A stretch of DNA of 64,000 bases from JBNGOQ01 sp050589645 (GTDB taxonomy: Bacteria; Bacteroidota; Bacteroidia; Flavobacteriales; Flavobacteriaceae). The stretch spans positions 558,001-622,000 of the forward strand of contig NZ_JBNGOQ010000001.1 of assembly GCF_050589645.1 (NCBI RefSeq). Reading direction: 5' to 3'. Within the stretch, counting starts at the first letter, position 1; each line of letters opens with the position of its first letter. This document shows positions 32,454-40,218 of the stretch, in pieces. The notes under the pieces were generated by a model that was given only the letters and a program-made list of their open reading frames with translations, made no database searches and was not told where the DNA came from. The translations under genes and the position numbers were made by a program.

Positions 32454-34016
32454 ATGAAAAAGCTTGTCATCAAAATACTTAAACTATTATCACTTCTTCT
32501 GCTACTGCTTGTTGTGGTATTCACTGTTGCTATACTCTGGCCGATGCCGAAATTGGAACCTCCAGCAAAACAAAGCCGAATACTTATTAAATCTGCAAAT
32601 ATTATCGATGTTAAATCAGGAGGTATACTTATAGACCGAGATATTCTGATTGAAAACAATACGATTAAACATATCGATACTACGGGAAAATTTAGATTAG
32701 AAGAATTTGATTTGACCATAGATGGCGAAAATAAATACGTAATTCCTGGTCTATGGGACATGCACACACATTCCAATGTACACTCCGAGTGGTTACACCA
32801 CCCCTTATATATTGCAAATGGGGTAACCAACATTAGAGATATGTCGGGAACCCTAAACGAGAGAGATGCATATTGGGTGGGTAGCAAAACAAGACTTCAA
32901 TGGAATACTGATTTAGCCAGAAACAAAAGAGTAGCCCCAAGATATGTGCTGCAAAGTAGCTACCAAATAGATGGAGAGGCCTCGGTACCTAAAGGAGCAC
33001 CTGATTTTTTCAAGTTGAACAACCGGAAGGATGTTGGGAAATTTTTAAGTTTTTACAGGGATGAGAACACGGATTTCATCAAAATCTATCAGCAAATTAA
33101 ACCAGATTCCTATAGGGAATTGGCAAAACAAGCTTCAAAGTATAAAATTCATTTAGCCGGCCATAAACCCATATTTATCACTTTAGAAGAAGCTATAAAG
33201 TTGGGGCAAAGAAGTTTTGAGCATGGTCGTATTTTTATGTACGAGTGCTTTCCATATGCGGACAGTTTGAGATTGAGTCCAAATTGGAAACAAAATTTTA
33301 GTAGATATAAAAGTTCCATGGTTCAAAACTTTGATTTTGACCAGGCTAAACAATTGATGGAATTGATGAAACAAAACAACGCCCATTGGACGCCAACATT
33401 GCAGACTTTAAAGTTTGAAGCCAATGCTCATGACGAAAATTTCTTGGATAATCCGCATTTAGAATACGTTTCGACCATTAGGAAAAAACTGTGGTGGTCC
33501 TTTGACATATCAAACAATAAAGAGAAAAACTTAAGCAACAAAGATGAATTTGTGAGCCGAAGTTTCTATGAAATTGTCCGAAAGCAAATAGGTCTGGCCA
33601 ATAGTTTGGGTGCCTCCATAATGGTGGGAACAGATGTAACGGACTCATATGTTTTTGCCGGTTTTAGCGTACATCAAGAGCTGAGAGATTTGGTGGCTTG
33701 TGGTTTATCTCCTATTGAAGCATTAAAAGCTGCGACAATCGTACCGGCCAGATACGCCAATCTAGATAACGAATTGGGAACGGTTGAAAAGGGTAAACTT
33801 GCTGATTTGGTAATTCTTAATGATAACCCATTACATGCCATTGAAAATACTGAAGAAATTTTTGGGGTATTGCACGAAGGAGTTTATTATAGCAGGGGAG
33901 CGTTGGATGAATATAAAGACTATACAGCTTCCATGGCCTCTAGCTTCCATATGAACATCAAGGTCTTAAAAAGTTTTTTATCCAGTAAACTGTTGAGAGT
34001 ACAGTTCAATGATTAA
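32454..34016 (+). CDS. Amidohydrolase family protein, membrane-anchored or exported
   Basis: The 520-residue protein begins with one hydrophobic helix (about 8-30), a signal or anchor. It then has a metal-dependent amidohydrolase domain. Metal ligands are seen in WDMHTHSNVH (H104, H106), AGHKPIF, FEHGR and MVGTDVTDSYVF. The C-terminal strand region GTVEKGKLADLVILNDNPL is typical of imidazolonepropionase-like and prolidase-type members. The start at 32454 (MKKLVIKIL) is preferred to 32391. It probably hydrolyses a cyclic amide or dipeptide outside the cytosol; the substrate is unknown. Confidence 0.85.
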   Translation: MKKLVIKILKLLSLLLLLLVVVFTVAILWPMPKLEPPAKQSRILIKSANIIDVKSGGILIDRDILIENNTIKHIDTTGKFRLEEFDLTIDGENKYVIPGLWDMHTHSNVHSEWLHHPLYIANGVTNIRDMSGTLNERDAYWVGSKTRLQWNTDLARNKRVAPRYVLQSSYQIDGEASVPKGAPDFFKLNNRKDVGKFLSFYRDENTDFIKIYQQIKPDSYRELAKQASKYKIHLAGHKPIFITLEEAIKLGQRSFEHGRIFMYECFPYADSLRLSPNWKQNFSRYKSSMVQNFDFDQAKQLMELMKQNNAHWTPTLQTLKFEANAHDENFLDNPHLEYVSTIRKKLWWSFDISNNKEKNLSNKDEFVSRSFYEIVRKQIGLANSLGASIMVGTDVTDSYVFAGFSVHQELRDLVACGLSPIEALKAATIVPARYANLDNELGTVEKGKLADLVILNDNPLHAIENTEEIFGVLHEGVYYSRGALDEYKDYTASMASSFHMNIKVLKSFLSSKLLRVQFND

Positions 34017-34325
34017 ATGGGGGGTCACTCACCTATGGAACTTCCCCCATATTTCTCGATTCAGGTCAATTATTGTTGAACGCCCCTACACTTTTTTGTT
34101 GCTTCAATTTTGGGATAGGCTGAATCCAACGGAAATCATCTTATATCGACTTACATAACAGTTTTGGCATACAACTATACAAATGAAAATATAGTAACAA
34201 TGAAAAATATAGAAATCAATCATGTGTTAAACTGCAAAATTGGGGCAAAGTCAGACCATGTTCTTCGACTTAGGTTAAGAACCAAGCTTTCAGCAAGAAT
34301 AAGGGTTTGATTTGTGTTCAAGTCC
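34017..34325. other. Intergenic stretch without a supported gene
   Basis: These 309 bases lie between the convergent amidohydrolase and Crp/Fnr genes. A 36-codon frame at 34201 is too short and unsupported. I see no clear terminator or repeat. Confidence 0.5.
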
Positions 34326-34895
34326 TTATTTAGTTAGACGTTTCCGAATTCTACTAAGCGATTCTGGTTTTACACCCAGATAACTTGCTATCAAGTATTG
34401 AGGAACTCGATTAAGAAGTTCAGGCGAATTTTCTTGAAGGTTTTGATAACGTTCTTCAGGAGATAGTTTTACGAAATCATCATATTTCATTCTTTGGTTG
34501 GCCAACTGGTCTTCCATAACGGAGCCCCCAATTGTGGCAAGTCGAGGCAAATTTTTCATCAAATCCGCGTTTCTCTCTTGATTCCCCAAGGCGATTATGC
34601 AATCTTCGTAACATTCTAAATAATATTCAGAGGGTTTCTTAGTGGTATAGCTTATCGGTGTAATTGGCTGTTTTTCCGTATAAAAGTCAGTCACTTTAAC
34701 CTCACCATCCATTAAATAATAACTGTATACGCAACCTTTCAAAATAAAATAGCATTCGCGGGCGTAATCCCCTGCGGACAATAACATGGTTCCTTTAGGA
34801 AAGAATTGCATTACATTTTGACTGGTAATAACTTCTTTTTCCTCTTGTGTCAGCTCAATATATTGTGACAAAAATTCTATTATTGCATTATCCAT
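34326..34895 (-). CDS. Crp/Fnr-type transcription regulator
   Basis: This 189-residue protein has an N-terminal cyclic-nucleotide-binding fold (FFPKGTMLLSAGDYARECYFILKGCVYSYY, about 29-60) and a C-terminal helix-turn-helix PQYLIASYLGVKPESLSRIRKRL. The ATG at 34895 is preferred to a TTG six bases earlier. Such short Bacteroidetes members often control a neighbouring stress or transport gene. The effector and target are unknown. It converges on the amidohydrolase gene. Confidence 0.88.
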   Translation of the reverse strand: MDNAIIEFLSQYIELTQEEKEVITSQNVMQFFPKGTMLLSAGDYARECYFILKGCVYSYYLMDGEVKVTDFYTEKQPITPISYTTKKPSEYYLECYEDCIIALGNQERNADLMKNLPRLATIGGSVMEDQLANQRMKYDDFVKLSPEERYQNLQENSPELLNRVPQYLIASYLGVKPESLSRIRKRLTK

Positions 34896-35230
34896 TGGCA
34901 AAGTTAAATCTCGAGGTTATTTATGAGTGTTTTAGTTCTCCTGTGGATAGAGCAAATTTGATTTATCCTTTTGATTATGCGGTAATTGGAAAAAAATTAA
35001 AAACTCCTCAACGTTAAGCCTATTTGTTAAAGGTACAACAGAGCGCTTAAAGTAATTTCATAATTGGGTTAATATTATAAGGTAAAACCTAATTCAAACA
35101 CAATAGTATTAATCCGAAATAAATGAACGATTTTGAGCTTATAGGGCTTTGGATGTATGATACTGTCCTGTAAAACGACCATTTATAGGATTCCACCAAT
35201 TTGCTTTATCTGTTCTTTTTGACGGCCGAT
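34896..35230. other. AT-rich intergenic stretch without a supported gene
   Basis: These 335 bases upstream of the Crp/Fnr gene are AT-rich and hold no convincing reading frame. They presumably contain the Crp/Fnr promoter. Confidence 0.5.
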
Positions 35231-35443
35231 TTATAGTGCAACTTTTGGAATACGCAAAACGTTTTCTAGAATGTCATAAACCTGGTCTCTTTTAGTAGTT
35301 TCGTTAATAGACCTTTTATGGGACTGTAAGAGTTCGTCTAACTGATTATCGTACTGGAAAATAAATCCAGTTCTTTCAGGAGTATGGGCCGCCAACGTCT
35401 CGCTTTTGCATTTAACCTCCGTGAAAACCCCAGAACCAATCAT
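35231..35443 (-). CDS. Short unknown frame, possibly a gene fragment
   Basis: This 70-codon frame gives a plausible but unrecognised peptide (MIGSGVFTEVKCKSETL to DILENVLRIPKVAL). The frame continues upstream as VPFEIG before meeting a stop, so the true start may be lost. It lies 33 bases after the DUF302 gene. A 10-bp sequence ACGGCCGATT occurs on both sides (35222-35231 and 35460-35469). It could be a degraded gene or no gene at all. Confidence 0.3.
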   Translation of the reverse strand: MIGSGVFTEVKCKSETLAAHTPERTGFIFQYDNQLDELLQSHKRSINETTKRDQVYDILENVLRIPKVAL

Positions 35444-35476
35444 ACCAATCTCGAACGGAACGGCCGATTATATAAG

Positions 35477-35884
35477 TTAGTCTGTGGTTGCGGCAGTGGT
35501 TAAATTATCCAACACCATACTTATCTTATCCAACACTTTTTCGTTGTGCTCAATGTTGTGGCGGTCTCTAAGGTACATTGGATCGTTGTAGGCCACCTTA
35601 ACCTCGGCCTTGTCATCTTGAAATACGATTATTTTTTGTGGCAGATCAATACTAACGGCTTGGCTGTTTTGCATTAACAAAGTTCCCAAATTTGGGTTTC
35701 CGAACATGATAATACGTGTCGGGTTTAAATTTAGTCCAACCGATGCTGCGTTCTTGGCGTGATCTAATTCCAGTATGATCCCAAGATTGGGATTGGTGTC
35801 AATCCCGGTCTTCAACTTGTTGTACGTTGCCTCGAAGTCCAAACGACTGGTTTTTGTTATAAGTCCATTATTGTCCATAAGCAT
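35477..35884 (-). CDS. DUF302 domain protein
   Basis: The 135-residue protein has the DUF302 pattern. DFEATYNKLKTGIDTNPNLGIILELDH is followed by MFGNPNLGTLLMQNSQAVSIDLPQKIIVFQDD and YNDPMYLRDRHNI. There is no signal peptide. The function of the family is unknown, with some links to metal or redox stress. It is divergent from the pyruvate kinase-like gene. Confidence 0.85.
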   Translation of the reverse strand: MLMDNNGLITKTSRLDFEATYNKLKTGIDTNPNLGIILELDHAKNAASVGLNLNPTRIIMFGNPNLGTLLMQNSQAVSIDLPQKIIVFQDDKAEVKVAYNDPMYLRDRHNIEHNEKVLDKISMVLDNLTTAATTD

Positions 35885-36019
35885 ACTGTTGATTTTTACT
35901 ATACTATTTAGACGTTTTTTTTTGTGATGATTACATAAAGCTGTAAAAAAACAGGGACAACAATATGGATTTGCATCCGGGCTTTTTTTGTGTTAGGTTC
36001 GTAGTATTCCAAAACAAAA

Positions 36020-37882
36020 ATGCGGGAATCCGACTCCCATGACCCAATGAAAATCAAAGCGGAAAAAATAAGAGAGCTCATAGCGGCACTGAACCAGGTA
36101 ATCGAAGCGGCATTGCAGGAGGAAAAACAGCACGAGGCCCTACTCGGAACCGTTGATGACATGTATTCCAAAAGTGCACGGAACCTAGTGCACTATACGG
36201 CCTTCCGAAAGTTTGATCTGAGGAGTACCCAAAAGAAACTCAGAAACCTGGGGCTTACGCGGTTCGCGAATGCCGAGGGCCATGTTTTGGCAAGTCTGAC
36301 CAACACGCGGCACATACTGCAAAACCTGATTCGTGATGATGGGGACGTGGCGTTAAAATCGCATTTGTCCATTAAAAAGGGAAAACGACTGCTGGCCAAA
36401 AACACCAAGGCACTTTTAGGATACCGTTCCAAGGGTAGGAGGGTACGGATTATGGTAACGCAGCCAACGGCAGCGGCCTATGATTATCAGATGGTGCTCC
36501 AAATGGTCAAAAATGGGATGAACTGTGCGCGGGTAAATTGCGCACATGATACGCCCGAAGTTTGGCTAAAAATCATAGAAAATGTGAGGCGTGCCGCAAA
36601 GGCATCGGGGAAAAATGTCAAAATAGCGATGGACCTGGCCGGACCAAAAATCAGGACCGGTCGCATAACCCCAGGGCCCAAAATAAGAAAATTCACGCCC
36701 GAAAAAGATGTCACCGGCAATATTGTACAACCTGCCGAAATCGTCCTTGTTCCCCGAATTGATGAATTCTCACTGCCCAATACTTTGGCAGTTGCCCCTA
36801 ACGACCTTGCCAAATTGGATTTAAATGATACGTTTACTTTCACGGATACGCGGGATAAAACGCGAAAGCTCAAAATAATTGCATTAAACGACAATGAGGC
36901 TATCGCCCATTGCTATGAAACTTCTTACATAGGAACGGGTACCGAATTGCACAGTACCAACCAACCCTTGGAAAAAATAATTGTGGGCGAGTTGCCCCCC
37001 ATTGAACAGGCCCTAATTTTAAGGAAAGGCGATGTGTTTACGGTCGTTAAAGAAGATGTGGAAGGAATTCCGGCATTGATCGATGAGGATGGGAAGGTCA
37101 TTCAAAAAGCACTTATATCGTGTCAACTTCCGGAGGTTTTCGATGATATAACATCTGGGGATCGCATTTTGTTCGATGATGGCAAAATTGAAGGGGTCAT
37201 AACGGAGGTCGGTAAAAGCGCTTTTGATATTCGTATTACGTTGGCCAAGGAAAAGGGTTCAAGGCTCAAAGCGGAAAAGGGAATGAATTTTCCGAATACC
37301 AACCTGGGAATCAGCGGATTGACCAAAAAGGATCGGAAAGATCTGGCGTTTGTTGCAAAACATGCCGATATCGTGAACTTTTCTTTTGTGAATTCCAAAA
37401 GGGATGTGGAGGAACTGCATGAGGAATTGAAAAAACATGGGGCATTCAATGAACTTGATGTTATTCTGAAAATTGAAACGAAATTTGCAGTAGATAACCT
37501 CAGCGAAATCCTGTTGGCCGCCATGCGGTCCAGGTTTATAGGTGTAATGATCGCTCGGGGCGATTTGGCCGTAGAAACCGGTTGGGACACTATTGGAAGA
37601 GTGCAGGAAGAAATCCTGCTTTTATGCGGTGCCGCCCATGTACCTGTGGTATGGGCTACGCAAGTTTTGGAAAATTTGGCAAAAAAGGGCTTGCCCTCCC
37701 GATCGGAAATCACCGATACCATGGCCGCACTGCAAGCGGAATGTATAATGCTCAACAAAGGACCCTATATCAATAGGGCCATTGTTTTGTTGAATACCAT
37801 CCTTTCCGACATGGAAGAAAACCACGATAAGAAAGAGATAATGCTCCCGAAAATGGAACGCCTTTTGAAGTCTGAAAAATGA
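36020..37882 (+). CDS. Divergent pyruvate kinase-like protein with N-terminal extension
   Basis: The 620-residue protein has an extra N-terminal helical domain of about 130 residues (KIKAEKIRELIAALNQVIEA...) before a pyruvate kinase barrel. The barrel shows RVRIMVTQPT, MNCARVNCAHDTPEVW, DLAGPKIRTGR, VILKIETKFAVDNL and GVMIARGDLAVETGWD. The barrel's usual GETA-containing segment after the ARGD motif is replaced by AECIMLNKGPYINRA. The C-terminal allosteric domain is missing. The B domain seems enlarged. It may still convert phosphoenolpyruvate and ADP to pyruvate, or may have a different role. It is unlikely to be the main pyruvate kinase of the cell. Confidence 0.82.
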   Translation: MRESDSHDPMKIKAEKIRELIAALNQVIEAALQEEKQHEALLGTVDDMYSKSARNLVHYTAFRKFDLRSTQKKLRNLGLTRFANAEGHVLASLTNTRHILQNLIRDDGDVALKSHLSIKKGKRLLAKNTKALLGYRSKGRRVRIMVTQPTAAAYDYQMVLQMVKNGMNCARVNCAHDTPEVWLKIIENVRRAAKASGKNVKIAMDLAGPKIRTGRITPGPKIRKFTPEKDVTGNIVQPAEIVLVPRIDEFSLPNTLAVAPNDLAKLDLNDTFTFTDTRDKTRKLKIIALNDNEAIAHCYETSYIGTGTELHSTNQPLEKIIVGELPPIEQALILRKGDVFTVVKEDVEGIPALIDEDGKVIQKALISCQLPEVFDDITSGDRILFDDGKIEGVITEVGKSAFDIRITLAKEKGSRLKAEKGMNFPNTNLGISGLTKKDRKDLAFVAKHADIVNFSFVNSKRDVEELHEELKKHGAFNELDVILKIETKFAVDNLSEILLAAMRSRFIGVMIARGDLAVETGWDTIGRVQEEILLLCGAAHVPVVWATQVLENLAKKGLPSRSEITDTMAALQAECIMLNKGPYINRAIVLLNTILSDMEENHDKKEIMLPKMERLLKSEK

Positions 37883-38009
37883 AATCTTGCAATAATCTAA
37901 AAAGACCTGCTAGACAAGTGTGCAACGATCTAATTTTTTTTATAGCGTATCGCCATTTTAGGTTTTCTACTAGTTTCATTTTAAAGGATTAAATATTATA
38001 ATCTGCTGC

Positions 38010-38747
38010 TTAGATATGTTGTGGCAATTCGTAGTTGCTCATTAAGAACTGGTCCTTAAAACCCAGCTTCAGATACAGGCCCTTTCCCATGGCGGAGGCC
38101 TGAAGGGTGGCATGGGCGAACGCCTCACCGACCGCTTGTGAAAGAACGGCATGCATCATTTTTTCGGCATAGCCCTTTCTTCTCATCTCAGGAATGACTC
38201 CCATGGAATGAATACCCACTACGGCACCGCGTGTATAATGCAGTACAACTGTTCCCACCGCTTTCCCTTCGTGAAAGGCAATCAAATAATCTACGGTGTC
38301 GCAGGTCTTTAAAAGCAATCGATGACTAATGGTATAGTTGAAAGCCTTCTCAAATAAGGCTTCCCAGCGTAAAGCAGATGCTCTGTTGTCTACTTTTTGA
38401 AGCTCAATTTCGACCTCTAATGGATAGGTTTTGGGAAGTTCCAATGACATGCCCACCTGATCCAATACTTTTACAAATCCGGCCTCTTCCAATAACCGAT
38501 ATGACTCGTTTTGGTAGATGTCCCAATAGGGAATGGTCATCTTGGTGGAAGCGGATGCAATTATTGCTCTGGCTTCATTTATGCTCTTCAGGTCAGGGTC
38601 TCCGTGAAACCACAAACGGTTGGGCCAATTGGAATAATTCACTAGTCCGTGGTCATAGGTTTCACCTGGTTTGTAAACCTCGGTTCGTTGGTTAACCAAG
38701 CGCCAAAGTGAAGTTAAATTGGTAATATTTTCTTTTACTAGGTTCAT
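38010..38747 (-). CDS. GNAT N-acetyltransferase
   Basis: The 245-residue protein has a C-terminal GNAT domain with VVGIHSMGVIPEMRRKGYAEKMM (acetyl-CoA motif) near residue 175 and a long N-terminal part with a degenerate half. The closing LYLKLGFKDQFLM is typical. The substrate is not evident. It is 4 bases from the start of the neighbouring DMT transporter gene on the same strand and is probably co-transcribed. Confidence 0.8.
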   Translation of the reverse strand: MNLVKENITNLTSLWRLVNQRTEVYKPGETYDHGLVNYSNWPNRLWFHGDPDLKSINEARAIIASASTKMTIPYWDIYQNESYRLLEEAGFVKVLDQVGMSLELPKTYPLEVEIELQKVDNRASALRWEALFEKAFNYTISHRLLLKTCDTVDYLIAFHEGKAVGTVVLHYTRGAVVGIHSMGVIPEMRRKGYAEKMMHAVLSQAVGEAFAHATLQASAMGKGLYLKLGFKDQFLMSNYELPQHI

Positions 38748-38751
38748 TGTA

Positions 38752-39201
38752 TTAGGTGTTTTTGATTAATATGATTCCTAAAATCAGGGTAAGTACACCA
38801 AAGACCTTTTTATAGGCGATGGGTTCCGTGGGTAGACCAAACCAACCGAAGTGGCCGGCAATGACCGAAAACAAAATCTGCCCAAAGAGACCTATAGAGA
38901 TCATGGTAGAGATACCCAATTTAGGGATGGTGTAATAGTACAGGCCTATGCCAGCCACACTAAATAGTGCTCCGGAAAACCATAAATAATAAGGAACGTC
39001 CTTTAGTTGATAGAAAGATGGGAAATGTCTGGTATGGACGGCTATGGCTAAGAAAGCGATCAACGTACTCACGATATAGGCTACCAATGAAGTCAGCAGA
39101 GGACTTTTAAGTTGTTCGCTAAGCTGCGCATTAAAACCGCCATGCATGGCTAAAAATATACCTCCTATAAATGCTAGAAGAATTGGTGTTGACTGACTCA
39201 T
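38752..39201 (-). CDS. DMT family transporter (YdcZ/DUF606 type)
   Basis: The 149-residue protein has five hydrophobic helices and the repeated pattern FIGGIFLAMHGGFNAQLSEQL that marks the small DUF606/YdcZ transporter half-units, which usually act as dimers. The substrate is unknown. It is preceded by a strong Bacteroidetes promoter box and a 19-bp sequence shared with the promoter of the small membrane protein at 42715. Confidence 0.85.
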   Translation of the reverse strand: MSQSTPILLAFIGGIFLAMHGGFNAQLSEQLKSPLLTSLVAYIVSTLIAFLAIAVHTRHFPSFYQLKDVPYYLWFSGALFSVAGIGLYYYTIPKLGISTMISIGLFGQILFSVIAGHFGWFGLPTEPIAYKKVFGVLTLILGIILIKNT

Positions 39202-39227
39202 AATCTGTTTAGTAATGATTTATGGGT

Positions 39228-39272
39228 CAAAATTAAGCCAGTAAACACTGCCCTGCATTTACATATGTTGAT
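39228..39272 (-). promoter_or_regulatory. Promoter of the DMT transporter gene with shared 19-bp element
   Basis: On the minus strand, TAATTTTG (39228-39235) fits TAnnTTTG and starts 27 bases before the ATG. Exactly 18 bases upstream of it lies TGCATTTACATATGTTGAT in + orientation (39254-39272), with the palindromic core ACATATGT. The same 19-mer occurs at the same spacing at 42765-42783. It is probably a -33 element plus regulator site. Confidence 0.65.
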
Positions 39273-39283
39273 GCCTTTGAATT

Positions 39284-39877
39284 TTATAGGTCTTTTCTAA
39301 TTCTGCTTAGCTGGGTGGGGGTGATTCCGAGGTAAGATGCTATTAGCCATTGAGGTACCCGTTGAGGTAATTTGGGGTATTGTTTAAGGAAGGACAAATA
39401 GCGTTCCGTAGCGTTTTCGGCGGCAAATGAAATTTGTCGTCTTTCATTTTCAATAATCCAATTTTGTTCCAGATTGGCGATATAATAGTTCTTTAGGTCC
39501 TCATGTTTGTAAATTACTTGTTTGTAACGTTCATAGTTCATCTCCAAAATGGTCCCATCTTCAACAGATTCAATGCCAAAACCAGAAGGGGTATTGGTCA
39601 ACATGGAAACGGTGGAACCCGCCAAATGGCTCTCGACGAAGAAGTTTTTTACATACACGTTGGCCTCATCATCCATCCATTGGGATACCAATATGCCCTC
39701 ACAGACAAAATAAATGTTTCTGGCCGTTTGCCCTGGAAATACGATGTTCTCGTTTTTTTGGACATCCCTAATTTTAATATAGGGAAGAAAGGCCTCAAAG
39801 GATGCTTGGGAAACCGGGGCAAATCCGTTTAGGTACCGATAAAAAAGTTGGATATGTGGATGGTCCCAAGAAATCAT
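39284..39877 (-). CDS. Crp/Fnr-type transcription regulator
   Basis: The protein starting at the ATG at 39877 (MISWDHPHIQ) has 197 residues. It has the cNMP-binding fold (VFPGQTARNIYFVCEGILVSQWMDD) and the C-terminal helix-turn-helix PQWLIASYLGITPTQLSRIRKDL. A longer start at 39901 adds 8 unlikely residues. It lies upstream of the DMT gene. It may bind the shared 19-mer, but this is only proximity. Confidence 0.87.
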   Translation of the reverse strand: MISWDHPHIQLFYRYLNGFAPVSQASFEAFLPYIKIRDVQKNENIVFPGQTARNIYFVCEGILVSQWMDDEANVYVKNFFVESHLAGSTVSMLTNTPSGFGIESVEDGTILEMNYERYKQVIYKHEDLKNYYIANLEQNWIIENERRQISFAAENATERYLSFLKQYPKLPQRVPQWLIASYLGITPTQLSRIRKDL

Positions 39878-40004
39878 AATTGTAGTCTTATCGATAATCA
39901 TCCCGTGCTAAGCACAGGTAACACTTAACGGCAATTTTTGATGGTGTGTTGTACAGATAAAGATACCAAAAAGATGGCTGGGGTGATGAGGTGCAAAAGC
40001 GCGT

Positions 40005-40178
40005 TCACTTAGAGGGCACCAGACCCGGAAATCCTTTTTGGGTATTTACGGGCATCTGGTTTACCAGAATCCGGTTCAACCCTTTTTTGGCCAGTTGTTT
40101 GGCAAATTCCTTGCCGATTCCCGAAGATGCCCCGGTAATCAGTGCCCAAGGACCATATTGTTGTTTAAAATCGTTCAT
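40005..40178 (-). pseudogene. Remnant of a short-chain dehydrogenase/reductase gene
   Basis: The minus-strand frame of 57 codons begins MNDFKQQYGPWALITGASSG, the classic NAD(P)-binding start of short-chain dehydrogenases, and continues IGKEFAKQLAKKGLN. It then jumps to an unrelated-looking tail (RILVNQMPVNTQKGFPGLVPSK) and a stop. Intact members have about 250 residues. An internal in-frame deletion of the middle is the likely cause. It follows the alkylsulfatase-like gene on the same strand. Confidence 0.75.
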
Positions 40179-40218
40179 AATTATTTCTTTTGGATGTTAT
40201 GACCAATTAAATGTGTTT

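Noticed and set aside
34201..34311. 36-codon frame between amidohydrolase and Crp/Fnr genes
   Set aside because: Too short, no known protein pattern, and no promoter or neighbour to support it.
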